Of a stretch of DNA of 64,000 bases, positions 18,093 to 26,582 are shown in pieces. The DNA is taken from NCBI RefSeq assembly GCF_000244955.1, contig NZ_CM001439.1, positions 1,950,628 through 2,014,627 of the forward strand. Direction: 5' to 3'. Position numbers and translations under genes: made by a program. The DNA comes from Saccharomonospora marina XMU15 (GTDB lineage: Bacteria; Actinomycetota; Actinomycetes; Mycobacteriales; Pseudonocardiaceae). Positions within the stretch are counted from its first letter, which is position 1; each line of letters starts with the position of its first letter. The notes below the pieces were generated by a model. That model saw only the letters and a program-made list of their open reading frames with translations, did not search any database and was not told the origin of the DNA.

Positions 18093-18122
18093 GGGCCGAG
18101 CTGTGCGTACACAGCTCGGCCC
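18093..18122 (-). terminator. strong hairpin downstream of the binding-protein gene
   Basis: A perfect 13-bp inverted repeat, GGGCCGAGCTGTG (18093-18105) and CACAGCTCGGCCC (18110-18122), flanks a CGTA loop. It lies 65 bp beyond the stop of the leftward binding-protein gene and upstream of the LysR gene. It is a likely factor-independent terminator or RNA-stabilising hairpin, although no long U-tract follows. Confidence 0.6.
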
Positions 18123-18186
18123 CACCACGGGACGGCGGTCGCGCCGCACCCGGTCGTCACCCGCTGGGCAGGCGAAAACACGCTCA

Positions 18187-19302
18187 TCACTTCTTCAGTG
18201 TGCCGTTCACCCGGCTGACGAAGTCGGCGAACTTCTCTCCGCTGAGTTCGGGCAGGGTGGCCATGCCATACCAGACGACGGGCCTGGAGTACCAGGACTG
18301 CTGTGCGATCTCGCGCTTGTCCTGCCAGCCCGTCCGGGTCCCGGTACCGGAACCGAGCTCGGCCATCAGGTCGTGACCCTCCGCGGACGTCGCCCATTCC
18401 ATGAACAGCCGGGCGGCATGCGGATGCGGCGTCTCCGTGGGCAGCCCGACCATCCACAGCGCGGCATTGGTCGGCTCCGGGTATCGGTATTCGATGGGAG
18501 CGCCCTCGGCGATGTAGCCGTTGTACAACGTGTCTGTTCCGAACGTGACGGCGTACTCGCCCTTCACCAGTTGTTCGGCGATCGGAATCTGGCTCTCGAA
18601 CAGCGCGGGATCGTTGGCCGCGACGCCTTCCAGCCATTTCCAGCCGTACTTGTCCGACTGGTTGATGATGACGTTCGCGTAATTGCCCGCCGTGGTGGCG
18701 CCGCCGGTGTCACCCAGCGCGATCTGGCCTTTGAACGCGGGATCGGCCATCGCGGCGACCGGGTCCTCGCGCAGCAACTTCTGCTGTTGCGGCGTCGTCA
18801 CCTTGGTGTTCCACGCGATCGCGCCGATGCTCTGGTGCAACGGGTAGACGCGGCCCGTCAGCCCACCGCCGGGAAGTACCTTGTCGAAGTCGTAGCCGTC
18901 GTAGTTCTCGGTCCGGTACTCGGTGATCCAGCCGTTGTCCTTGGCTTCCTCCCACAACTGGTAGACGTTCTGGATGACGACGTCGGCGTTGTGGACCCCG
19001 CCGTTGACCTCCTGCGCCCATTTCTGGTACAGGGTCGTACTGCCGTCCCGGTAGACGCTGACGGGAATTCCGTACTTCTTCTCGAAATGTTTTACCCATT
19101 TGGTGGTCGACGACTCGGTGGTGGCCGCGTAGAGGCTCACCTCGCCTTCTTCCTTGGCCTTCTCGACCAGGGCACTCATTCCACCGGCGTCAGCCGCGTT
19201 CTTGGGCAGGTTCTCGGTATCACCGCCCGCGGTGCTTCCACATGCCGCAAGTAGTAGGGAAACCACGACTACCGGCCCGGCGAGCAGAGTTCTGAACCTC
19301 AT
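18187..19302 (-). CDS. ABC transporter substrate-binding lipoprotein
   Basis: A 371-residue extracellular solute-binding protein. The signal peptide ends in a lipobox (SLLLAACGS), so it is lipid-anchored outside the membrane. The mature protein resembles the iron(III)/2-aminoethylphosphonate/putrescine binding group (ALVEKAKEEGEVSLYAAT near the start, then VYRDGSTTLYQKW). The ATG at 19302 has a GGAGG site. It is transcribed away from the LysR gene and is separate from the permease/ATPase operon, but is the only binding protein nearby. The typical Tyr ligands of ferric-binding proteins are not clearly conserved, so an organic ligand is more likely. Confidence 0.8.
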   Translation of the reverse strand: MRFRTLLAGPVVVVSLLLAACGSTAGGDTENLPKNAADAGGMSALVEKAKEEGEVSLYAATTESSTTKWVKHFEKKYGIPVSVYRDGSTTLYQKWAQEVNGGVHNADVVIQNVYQLWEEAKDNGWITEYRTENYDGYDFDKVLPGGGLTGRVYPLHQSIGAIAWNTKVTTPQQQKLLREDPVAAMADPAFKGQIALGDTGGATTAGNYANVIINQSDKYGWKWLEGVAANDPALFESQIPIAEQLVKGEYAVTFGTDTLYNGYIAEGAPIEYRYPEPTNAALWMVGLPTETPHPHAARLFMEWATSAEGHDLMAELGSGTGTRTGWQDKREIAQQSWYSRPVVWYGMATLPELSGEKFADFVSRVNGTLKK

Positions 19303-19849
19303 TGACCAGCCTCCAAATTCCGGATCGCTTTGCTGTTTCAGCGCGACGTTGCGGCACGTGCGTTTTCCGTGACGGGGGAACCGTTTTCTCACGACACGCC
19401 GCGGCGGTCGGTCCGCTCAACGTGTCAGAGACACTAGGACCGCGGCCCGACGTTCGAAAGTGTCGACTTCATAGTCGGCCGATAAGTGAGGGTTATCACT
19501 TGTGAGGTCGGCTCGGGCTGCCCGGGTCCCTCATCTTCCGGCACATTTGGGCAGCTCAGGGCACAACTCGTCGCGCGGGCACACGTCGCAGGGCGCCGCG
19601 CGAGTCGCCGAATGCGGCGGTCGCAGGGCTTGAGCGCATTGGCTCGCGACCTGTCGAGCGTTGCCCCGGCTTCCGCTACGCTCCGATCGTTCTTCACATT
19701 GTGACAACAATTCACATGCGCACTCGAGTCCGCGCATAACGGCGCGACGCCGAACCTTTCGAGGAGTCCATGGCTACAGCGGCGGTTCGCCGAGTGATCG
19801 GGAGGGTGCACAGCTGCGCGGGCGGGCCGAGCGGTGAGCAGAGGCTCGC
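19303..19849. other. 547-bp intergenic region
   Basis: This stretch separates the leftward binding-protein gene from the rightward MFS gene and should contain both promoters. One minus-strand frame (19531-19737) would encode a 68-residue cysteine-rich peptide containing CDVCPRDELCPELPKC. Cysteine codons are common by chance in GC-rich antisense frames, and the start has no clear ribosome site, so it is not called a gene. Confidence 0.35.
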
Positions 19850-21061
19850 TTGACAGCGGCATCTCGTCCCGGAGTGCCGTGGCGGCGGCTGCTGCCAACC
19901 GCACTGATCCCGAACGTGCTCCACGGTGCGGCTCAAGGGGCCGCTGTCCCGACGATCCCGCTCGCCGCCGTGTCGTTGACGGGATCGTCGGCCACAGCCG
20001 CTCTGGTCGCCGCCATGCTGACAGTGGGTCAGTTGCCGTTGACGCTGCCAGCGGGATGGCTTGTCGCGAGATTCGGGGAGCGACCCGCGATGCTCGCGGG
20101 AACGGCGGCCACCGGATCGGGAGCACTCTGCGCGTATCTCGCTTCCTCGCCCGCGATTCTGACCCTGGGCGTGCTCCTGATCGGTGTTGGCGTCGCGGTG
20201 TTCGCTATGGCGCGACACGCGTGGATCACCGCGAGCGTTGCGGGTGTGGTTCGTGGCCGGTCTCTCGCCGCGCTCGCCGGAGCGACTCGGTTGGGAATGT
20301 TCGCCGGACCGTTCCTGGCCGCCGCGGCCTTCCAGCTCTGCGGCGAGGCCCGCGGCGGGTTTCTCACCGTGGTGGCCATGTCCGGGCTGCTGGCTGTTGT
20401 CGTTTCTTGTGTCTCCTTCCCGAAACCCGACGGCGGCGAGACCGAACCGCGGCAGAGTCCGAACGTGTTGCGGACGATGTGGCAGCGTCGCGATGTCCTG
20501 CTGCGGCTGGGGCTGACCATCTCCGTGGTCAGCACGATGCGTCACACCCGGCGCATACTCGTTCCGCTCGTCGGCACCTCGGTCGGCTTGGACGACGTGA
20601 CCGTAGCCGTCGTCATGGGCCTCGCCTCGGGCGTCGACTTCTCGCTGTTCTACCTGGGCGGGGTGGTAGCCGATCGCTGGGGCCGCCTCCCGGTCGCGCT
20701 GTCGGCTCTTGTCGGCTTCGGACTGTCGCACCTCGGGCTCGCGCTGGCGACGCAGTTACCGGCCGGGCAGTGGTGGTACCTGGCCAGCACCATGGTGATG
20801 GCCATGGCGAACGGGTGGAGTGGTGGTGTCGTCGCCACCGTGGGTTCGGATCTGGCCGATCCACGCTCACCCGCACCGTTCCTCAGTTCGTGGCGCCTGA
20901 CGACAGAGTTGGGCTCGGCTGTCGCACCGCTGGCCGTGGCTGCCCTCGCAGGCGCGATCTCGTTGCCCGCGGCATGTGCGATGCTCGCGATCCTGGCAGG
21001 CGCCGGTGCCGCCGCACTCCCTTCGTCCTTTCGCAGACATCTGCCGGGGGAACTGTCCTGA
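19850..21061 (+). CDS. major facilitator superfamily transporter
   Basis: A 403-residue, twelve-helix MFS protein with the loop-2 signature in AGWLVARFGERPAML and a repeat of it in the second half (GGVVADRWGRLPVALSAL). It is probably an exporter of a small molecule. The earliest start in frame is TTG at 19850; the ribosome site is weak, so the true start could be a little different. The gene converges on the truncated MFS remnant downstream. Confidence 0.8.
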   Translation: MTAASRPGVPWRRLLPTALIPNVLHGAAQGAAVPTIPLAAVSLTGSSATAALVAAMLTVGQLPLTLPAGWLVARFGERPAMLAGTAATGSGALCAYLASSPAILTLGVLLIGVGVAVFAMARHAWITASVAGVVRGRSLAALAGATRLGMFAGPFLAAAAFQLCGEARGGFLTVVAMSGLLAVVVSCVSFPKPDGGETEPRQSPNVLRTMWQRRDVLLRLGLTISVVSTMRHTRRILVPLVGTSVGLDDVTVAVVMGLASGVDFSLFYLGGVVADRWGRLPVALSALVGFGLSHLGLALATQLPAGQWWYLASTMVMAMANGWSGGVVATVGSDLADPRSPAPFLSSWRLTTELGSAVAPLAVAALAGAISLPAACAMLAILAGAGAAALPSSFRRHLPGELS

Positions 21062-21619
21062 ATGGTGGGTGAGTTCCGGGCTGACGACCGGGTCGGGTCT
21101 CGGCCGCAGGGCGGTTACCGCGGCGGCGGGCCACGCCGGCGCCGTCAGCTGACGCTTCGGGTGGACCGGCTCACCTTCGACTGCCCGGGTAATGTCGACC
21201 ACCTCGGCGGTCAACGCCTGAAACGCCGGGCGGCAGGCCCCCTGCCCGGCGCCGACCACGGCGGCCGCGACGGCCATGAGCGGCAGCGATCGGCCCAGGC
21301 CCTCGGCGAGCGCCGGGCTGGCCACCGTTGCCGCCAGTCCGGCCCACATCACGACCTTGCGCCGGGAATGGCGGTCGGCCAGCACTCCGCCGAGGGGCAC
21401 CGCGACGAGGAATCCGGCGGTACGCGCGGCCAGCACGACGCCGAGCCCCGTGCCTGTCAGGCCACGATCGAGCACGGCGAGCCCAAGGATGAACGGCAGC
21501 GCCCAGGTCGCCAGTCCGGAGGCGGTGGCTGCCGCCCACAGTCGCAGGAAGGCCGCTTCCCGAAGCACAGATCGTCGCGCCGCCTGCGTTGACGTGTCGG
21601 GCACCGACGATGACAGCAC
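20867..21619 (-). pseudogene. truncated MFS transporter (N-terminal part only)
   Basis: The first 150 residues (21170-21619) are a normal MFS N-terminus, with helices one to five and the loop-2 signature GGVLADRHSRRKVVMWAG. After QALTAEVVD the similarity ends and the frame continues as an arginine-rich tail antisense to the neighbouring MFS gene. About 250 residues of a usual MFS protein are missing. The GTG start has a GAGGAG ribosome site and the upstream region keeps a Zur-like box, so the 5' end looks intact and the 3' part deleted. Confidence 0.7.
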
Positions 21620-21660
21620 GGCAACACTCCTCGATCTCCCGGCAGCAACGACCCGAAGGC

Positions 21661-21681
21661 TAACGAAAACGATTGTCGTTA
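21661..21681. promoter_or_regulatory. Zur-like operator
   Basis: The 21-bp element has TAACGA and TCGTTA arms around AAACGATTG. This closely resembles the AT-rich inverted repeat bound by actinobacterial Zur zinc repressors. It lies 41 bp upstream of the truncated MFS gene start. A zinc- or metal-dependent promoter is therefore likely, although the gene it served has lost its 3' part. Confidence 0.5.
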
Positions 21682-21834
21682 TCTATTCGGGGTTCGTTCG
21701 GCCTGATCGGGATCCTCGCCGCCGCAACGTCTCGAGGACGACTCGTCGCGCGGGGAAACAGCAGCGGCGATGCGTTGCGCCGACATCGCCGGGGCAGTGG
21801 GGCCAGGCGTCCGGTTGGAACCCGGATCAGGCCC

Positions 21835-22953
21835 TCAGCAGTCGCGGCCCGCGATCCGCACGCGGTGGCTGCCGGAGTCGGTCAGGAACCCAGCCAGCTG
21901 CCGACCCTGCTCGGCGACCGCCGCGCGTTCGGCTCGGGAGAGCCTGCGCAGCGGGGTGACGACGACGGTGTCCGCCTCGGGGTCCGCTTCCACCGTCCAG
22001 GTGGCGGCGACCCTGCCGTCGACGAGCACGACCCTGGCGCCTGCGACCGACAGCCCACGGTGCTCGTCGTCGATGATCCGGCTGCGGTCGTGGTAGCCGA
22101 GGATCGCGTTGTCGAAAGCGGGCAGGAACCGCACCGCAGCGGGCGTGTCCGGGTCGGGCCGGGGCGCGTCGGGCAGGTCGAGGAGTTCTCGACCGCGCTC
22201 GTCGCGGAAGCTGACCAACTCCTCGCGCATCGCGGCCACCGTGGCCGGTAGCCCGGCCAGGCCACTCCAGCTGCGAATATCGGCGGTGGCGGCGGGGCCG
22301 AACGCGGTCAGGTAGCGCCGCACCAACTCGGCACCGACCGGATCGGCACCCTCCGGCGAGGGCGGGTCGATCTCCTTGCCCAGCCACATGGCAAGCGGCA
22401 GGTTGCGTGCTCCTGCCTTCGTGCGCCACAGCCCACGCGGTGGCAGCTGCGCCATCGGAACGAGCGCCAGCGCCAGCTCCCCCAGCGCCCTCGGCCCACT
22501 GTCCGGCCAGCGAGCGGTGAGCGCGCGTCCGAGTTCGGTAATGGTCCGGGGCTCGCCGTCGGCCAGCACTGCCCGCACCGCTTCGGCGAACGCGTCGAGG
22601 TCCACGCCCTCGAGTTCGCGGCGGTACACCCCGCGCACCCGCTGCAGCTGCATGGTGTTGTGGCGGGCTCGCCAGGCCAGCGCGTCACGGGCGTCGACAA
22701 GGTGGATGGTGTGGCGCATCAGGTGGGTTCGCACCACGCCGCGCCCGGTCAGCAGATCCGACAGCGTCGTCGGCTCGAACGTGCGCAACCGTGACCAGAG
22801 CCCGATGAACGGCTCCTGCGGTTCCTGTGCCTGCAGGCCACACAGGCGCGCGACCGCGTCGAGTACGGGCTTGTCGGCGCGGTCGAGCAGTAGTTGCCGC
22901 GCGAGCGTCGCGCGGTTGAGCGCTCGGTTGCTGAGAACCTCGTTGCCTGGCAT
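21835..22953 (-). CDS. winged-helix DNA-binding domain protein (HTH_42/AlkZ-like)
   Basis: A 372-residue protein of the winged-helix family related to AlkZ-type DNA glycosylases. The N-terminus has ALNRATLARQLLLDRADKPV, then LCGLQAQEPQEPFIGLWSRL, and the centre has RGVVRTHLMRHTIHLVDARD, all characteristic of this family. Some members excise modified bases or unhook cross-links, but many actinobacterial homologues are uncharacterised. ATG 22953 was chosen because the longer upstream frame lacks conserved sequence. No operon partner is evident. Confidence 0.75.
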   Translation of the reverse strand: MPGNEVLSNRALNRATLARQLLLDRADKPVLDAVARLCGLQAQEPQEPFIGLWSRLRTFEPTTLSDLLTGRGVVRTHLMRHTIHLVDARDALAWRARHNTMQLQRVRGVYRRELEGVDLDAFAEAVRAVLADGEPRTITELGRALTARWPDSGPRALGELALALVPMAQLPPRGLWRTKAGARNLPLAMWLGKEIDPPSPEGADPVGAELVRRYLTAFGPAATADIRSWSGLAGLPATVAAMREELVSFRDERGRELLDLPDAPRPDPDTPAAVRFLPAFDNAILGYHDRSRIIDDEHRGLSVAGARVVLVDGRVAATWTVEADPEADTVVVTPLRRLSRAERAAVAEQGRQLAGFLTDSGSHRVRIAGRDC

Positions 22954-23129
22954 TCCACAATCGTCCCGGCGAATGCGGACAGTTTGTGACCGGTTCGAAA
23001 GCAGATTGTTGGGGGTAGACAGGGCCGCAAGCGCTGACCGCCGCCGAAGCGGGCCGGTCCGGTAGGGGGACGCGGCCCGCTCCGGCGACTTGTTACCGGC
23101 GCGCACAGCCTGGCTGTGAACCGAACGGG

Positions 23130-24848
23130 TCAGGCGGGATCAGCGAAGATCCACAGCCCGGTCTTGCGGTCGGAGCCGAGGATGTAGCGCTGGCCGTTCG
23201 GGTGGTCGTGCAGGTAGACGCCCCAGAAGTTGGAACCCTGGGCGGTGTCGACGAAGTGTGCCACCTCGGTCAGCGAGTCGCCGGAGAAGTCGATGACACG
23301 CATTCCTTCGGTGTACCACGAGATGTAGGCCCGGGTGCCTTCGTCGACGACCACGTTGTGCATGGTGCGATCACCCGGCACCGGCGGGTTCGCGAAGACG
23401 TTCTCCGTCGCGAACTGGTCGAGTTCGACGATGTTGCCCGGATCGGTGACGTCCAGCAACCGCAGGTAGCCGTAGCCGTCGAAGATGCCCTCGGCGTGCA
23501 TCGTGCCGCCCTCGGCGGCCTTCATCGCCTCACCGGTGGACTGACCCACGAAGTAGCCGGGGATCGTGATGACGTCGTTGGTGCCGGACGACATCGTGAT
23601 CAGGCCGTCGCCCGCGTTGTTCGCCACGATGAAACCCGCGTACCCGAGCGCCTGAGCATTGGCAGCCTTCGTGGAGAAGAAGCAGCTGCCCCGCTGGATC
23701 AGCGCCACCTCTCCCGCGACGGCAGGCCGGTCGAACTCGCCCTCGGTGCAACCTTCACCGCCGGTCCAATGCACCGGCCCCTGGAAGCTCGCGCCGGGCA
23801 ACGTGTAGGTCGGCGGGGTGAAGCCGGCTTCGGCCGCCGGGCTGTCCGCGCCGTCGAAGGTGAACGAGTTCAGCGAACCGGCCGCGAAGTCCTCGTCGCC
23901 GAGGAGCACCCTGCTTCCGTCGGCGTTCGGCACGGCGACATGCCCGTTGCCCTCTGGTTCCTCACCGGAGAGTGGGTCGGGGGACGCGTAGTCGCTGTCG
24001 CCGAGGAAGACAGGTTCGGCGGGGTTCGTCACGTCGAGGAGGACGAGCCCGGCATCCCAGTACGACAGGTACGCGATCGTCCTGCCGTTGTTCTGCTGCA
24101 CCCACACGTCGTGCAGGAACACCTCGCCGTCACCGATGTTGTCGATTCCGGCAGGCCAGTCGAGCTGACCGGTCACCGCGATCTCCTGCGGGCTCTGCGG
24201 CTTGGTCATGTCGACGATGTGGACGTCCTGGGTGTTCACGTCGTCGACGACGATCATGTATGCGTTGTCGCCGTCCTGCCACGAGTAGGTGTTGTGCACC
24301 GGGTAGTCGCCGAAGGACCGCTTGAGTGATCGCGGGTTCGTCGGGTCGGTGACGTCGTAGATGCCGACACCGTCCTGGCCGGGCACCGCTGCGACCCCGT
24401 TGGACTGGGTGCGCGGGTTGAACGCGGAGCCGCAGGACTCGTTCGAATACACCAGCACGTCACCGGAGAAGGCAGGGGTGTCCAGATGCGTCACCTTGAC
24501 GTCGTTGGCGCGCGTCCCCGGTGGTGACGGGATGAAGCCGACCTTTTCGGGATCGGCGGGATCGGCGATGTCGATGATGTGTACGCCGGTGTAGTCCAGC
24601 GAACAGGAGCCGTCGTCGAAGGTGCCCAGGTAGGCGTAGTTGCCGTGGGCCCAGACATCGGTGATGTTCTCTCCCGGCACGTCCGCCAGGTCGAGATGGC
24701 CGACCACGTCGAGCTGCCGCGAGTCGCTGCCACCGTGCGTCGCCGATGCCGTGCCGATCCCGGTGAGTGCGAGACCCGGTAGCAGCGCGGCGGCCAGCAG
24801 TAGGGCACGCCGTGTCCTGTGTCGCGGAAATGGTCTGTGCGAGGTCAT
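23130..24848 (-). CDS. secreted LVIVD-repeat protein with inserted PA domain
   Basis: A 572-residue exported protein. It has a Tat-like or Sec signal (RRALLLAAALLPGLALTG), then repeated LVIVD/choice-of-anchor-like blades recognisable by VHIIDIADPADPEKVGF, VGIYDVTDPTNPRSLK and LVLLDVTNPAEPVFLG. A protease-associated (PA) insert around residues 345-460 contains EVALIQRGSCFFSTKAANAQ. No protease catalytic domain is present, so it is probably a cell-surface binding or scaffold protein. It is monocistronic; about 260 bp of non-coding sequence separates it from the divergent ArsR gene. Confidence 0.75.
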   Translation of the reverse strand: MTSHRPFPRHRTRRALLLAAALLPGLALTGIGTASATHGGSDSRQLDVVGHLDLADVPGENITDVWAHGNYAYLGTFDDGSCSLDYTGVHIIDIADPADPEKVGFIPSPPGTRANDVKVTHLDTPAFSGDVLVYSNESCGSAFNPRTQSNGVAAVPGQDGVGIYDVTDPTNPRSLKRSFGDYPVHNTYSWQDGDNAYMIVVDDVNTQDVHIVDMTKPQSPQEIAVTGQLDWPAGIDNIGDGEVFLHDVWVQQNNGRTIAYLSYWDAGLVLLDVTNPAEPVFLGDSDYASPDPLSGEEPEGNGHVAVPNADGSRVLLGDEDFAAGSLNSFTFDGADSPAAEAGFTPPTYTLPGASFQGPVHWTGGEGCTEGEFDRPAVAGEVALIQRGSCFFSTKAANAQALGYAGFIVANNAGDGLITMSSGTNDVITIPGYFVGQSTGEAMKAAEGGTMHAEGIFDGYGYLRLLDVTDPGNIVELDQFATENVFANPPVPGDRTMHNVVVDEGTRAYISWYTEGMRVIDFSGDSLTEVAHFVDTAQGSNFWGVYLHDHPNGQRYILGSDRKTGLWIFADPA

Positions 24849-25111
24849 CGTGACGATTCCCTTTCCGCTCGAGCGGCGGATCAGGTCGTTCGACCGCCGC
24901 TGATCTGTGTGCCGTAGTGATCTACCTCACGATTCGGCCAGGGTCTACCCCCGGGGCCGAATCTTTTCCTGGTCGTTCGCGAACCGCACCGGCCGGCTGA
25001 TCGACCACGTCGAGCGGGCTTCGGGCGCCGGCCGTGCCTGCTCGCTCGGGTAACCTGGTGAGCAGGAGGGCTGTTGCGCGGCCTTGGTGCCCGCGAGCGG
25101 ATGGAGCTGGT

Positions 25112-25441
25112 GTGAGACAAACGAACCGGGCTGAGCTCACCGAGTTGCATGCCCGCATCTGCAAGGCGCTCGCCGACCCGACGCGACTGCTGATCATCAA
25201 CGAGCTTCGGGACGGCAGGCGCTCGGTCGGCGAGATCGCGGACAAGCTGCAGATCTCCCAGCCCAACGCCAGCAGGCACCTGGCGCTGCTGCGCGACCGG
25301 GGAATCGTGACGACCCAACGTGCAGGTAGCACCATTTTCTACACCCTGACCAGTAAGAAGGTCGTGCAGGCTGTCGACCTGTTGCGCGAGTTCATGGCCG
25401 AGGATCTCGGTGTGCGCGGCGGTGTGAACCTGGCAGGATGA
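25112..25441 (+). CDS. ArsR-family regulator, first of two (sHdr-linked)
   Basis: A 109-residue ArsR/SmtB-type winged helix: ALADPTRLLIINELRDGRRS, then QISQPNASRHLALLRDRGIV and the wing TTQRAGSTIFYTLTSKK. It has one cysteine (ARICKA, residue 16). Where the neighbouring paralogue has a second cysteine near the C-terminus, it has Arg (DLLREFM). The GTG at 25112 has a GGAG site. ArsR-type repressors of this kind (sHdrR, SoxR) control sulfur-oxidation genes in other bacteria, and the sHdr island starts about 900 bp downstream, so control of that island is a reasonable inference. Confidence 0.8.
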   Translation: MRQTNRAELTELHARICKALADPTRLLIINELRDGRRSVGEIADKLQISQPNASRHLALLRDRGIVTTQRAGSTIFYTLTSKKVVQAVDLLREFMAEDLGVRGGVNLAG

Positions 25442-25507
25442 CCCCCCGGACCGAGTAGGGTCCGTCAGCTGCGCCGGTAGTGTTCCCGCGAAGCCAGGAG
25501 GTGGCGC

Positions 25508-25825
25508 ATGCACGTCGAAGCGCAGGAGATGCACGAGCTCTACGCGCGAGTGTGCAAGGCCATCGCGGAGCCGATGCGGCTGTCCATCATCGAGGAACTG
25601 CGAGACGGCGACCGCACTGTCGGCGAACTCGTCGAAGCGCTGGGGACCTCGCAACCGAACGCCAGCCAGCACCTGCGGATGCTCAGCGATCGGGGCATCC
25701 TCACGGCCCGTCGCGACGGCAACAACGTCTACTACGCGCTGACCAGCCACAAGATCGTGCAGGCTGTCGATCTGCTCTGCGAGTTCATGCGCGAGCAGGG
25801 TGCCCAGGGCCGACCCGAGGACTGA
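25508..25825 (+). CDS. ArsR-family regulator with two cysteines (sHdrR/SoxR-like)
   Basis: A 105-residue paralogue of the preceding gene, with AIAEPMRLSIIEELRDGDRT, TSQPNASQHLRMLSDRGILT and a similar wing. It contains two cysteines, Cys16 (ARVCKA) and Cys91 (DLLCEFM). Sulfur-responsive ArsR regulators such as sHdrR sense persulfide or polysulfide through a cysteine pair, so this copy could be the active sensor and the first a partner or variant. An AGGAGG site lies just before the ATG. The tandem pair probably arose by duplication. Confidence 0.8.
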   Translation: MHVEAQEMHELYARVCKAIAEPMRLSIIEELRDGDRTVGELVEALGTSQPNASQHLRMLSDRGILTARRDGNNVYYALTSHKIVQAVDLLCEFMREQGAQGRPED

Positions 25826-25829
25826 CCTC

Positions 25830-26183
25830 CTACTCCTGCGCCGGAAACCGAAACGTCACCGGGTCCAGCTTGGGCTCGACTGTGCGCAAACGGTTCAGAA
25901 ACTCCACGGCATGCGGCGCGCACAGCCGCCACGACTGGGCGTCGTCGACGCGGTGTAGGTGCAGGCTCTGCTCCCGCGTCACCTCCTCGCGGCACACCGC
26001 ACACCGCCGCAGCGGTCGATCCGGACCAAGCCATAGCTCGAGTTCGTCCCAGCAGCGGGCACAGAGCAACCCGGAACTGTCGCGAAACTGCGCCCGCCCC
26101 GGGTGGTAGACGAAGCGCACGCCCGCGGCCGGCTCGGAAATGAACCGATCGCAGCGATCGCAGTGCAGGTCAGTGATGGTCAT
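25830..26183 (-). CDS. small zinc-ribbon protein of unknown function
   Basis: A 117-residue protein with several knuckle-type Cys pairs (HCDRC at 8-11, CARC near 40, CAVC near 60) and conserved aromatic residues. The spacing suggests one or two bound zinc or other metal ions. No characterised family is recognised. It is divergent from tusA and shares its promoter region with the AT-rich 18-bp element, so it may belong to the sulfur regulon. It ends five bases from the convergent ArsR gene. Confidence 0.7.
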   Translation of the reverse strand: MTITDLHCDRCDRFISEPAAGVRFVYHPGRAQFRDSSGLLCARCWDELELWLGPDRPLRRCAVCREEVTREQSLHLHRVDDAQSWRLCAPHAVEFLNRLRTVEPKLDPVTFRFPAQE

Positions 26184-26249
26184 GCCATGGCCTTCTGCGC
26201 GTCAGGCGGAACAAGTTCGGTCGAAGGTCTGGACAGATCTGGGCGACGC

Positions 26250-26267
26250 ATATCAGTATATAAGCAA
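26250..26267. promoter_or_regulatory. AT-rich 18-bp element, copy 1 (probable sHdr operator)
   Basis: ATATCAGTATATAAGCAA lies between the divergent zinc-ribbon gene and tusA. It matches the element at 44732-44749 at 17 of 18 positions and consists of two near-direct ATATAAG-type repeats. AT-rich blocks are rare in this GC-rich window, so the identity is unlikely to be chance. It is a candidate binding site for the tandem ArsR regulators. The match is seen; the regulator is inferred. Confidence 0.65.
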
Positions 26268-26326
26268 GCTCACATGTGTGGTGACAATCACGCATGTGGT
26301 TTCGATCTCAATGAGGAGACGATACC

Positions 26327-26572
26327 GTGGCCGAGTCCCTGCCGACCGCTGATCAAGTGCTCGACTGCACGGGTATGCAGTGCCCGCTTCCTGTGATCAA
26401 GACGGCTCAGGCGATCAAAAGCATCTCCGCCGGTGAGGTTCTTGAACTGCTCGCCACCGACCCAGGGGTCGATCCCGACATGCGTGCCTGGACCGGCCGT
26501 ACCGGCAACGACCTGCTGGATGTCCGCAAGGACGGGGATGTCTTCCATGTCCTCATCCGCAGGGTGAAGTGA
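26327..26572 (+). CDS. tusA: TusA sulfur-carrier protein
   Basis: An 81-residue TusA-family sulfurtransferase. The conserved sulfur-accepting cysteine is in CPLP (Cys19), and Cys14 precedes it (LDCTGMQCPLP). TusA accepts a persulfide and hands it to DsrE-type proteins or to the sHdr machinery in the cytoplasm. The GTG start has a GAGGAG site. It begins the sulfur-oxidation operon and is followed ten bases later by a DsrE protein, the usual partner pair in sHdr organisms. Confidence 0.92.
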   Translation: MAESLPTADQVLDCTGMQCPLPVIKTAQAIKSISAGEVLELLATDPGVDPDMRAWTGRTGNDLLDVRKDGDVFHVLIRRVK

Positions 26573-26582
26573 GGAGCATCCC

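Noticed and set aside
19531-19737. Cysteine-rich 68-residue minus-strand ORF, possibly WhiB-like
   Set aside because: The cysteine spacing does not match the Wbl pattern, and the start lacks a ribosome site. Kept only as a remark on the intergenic region.
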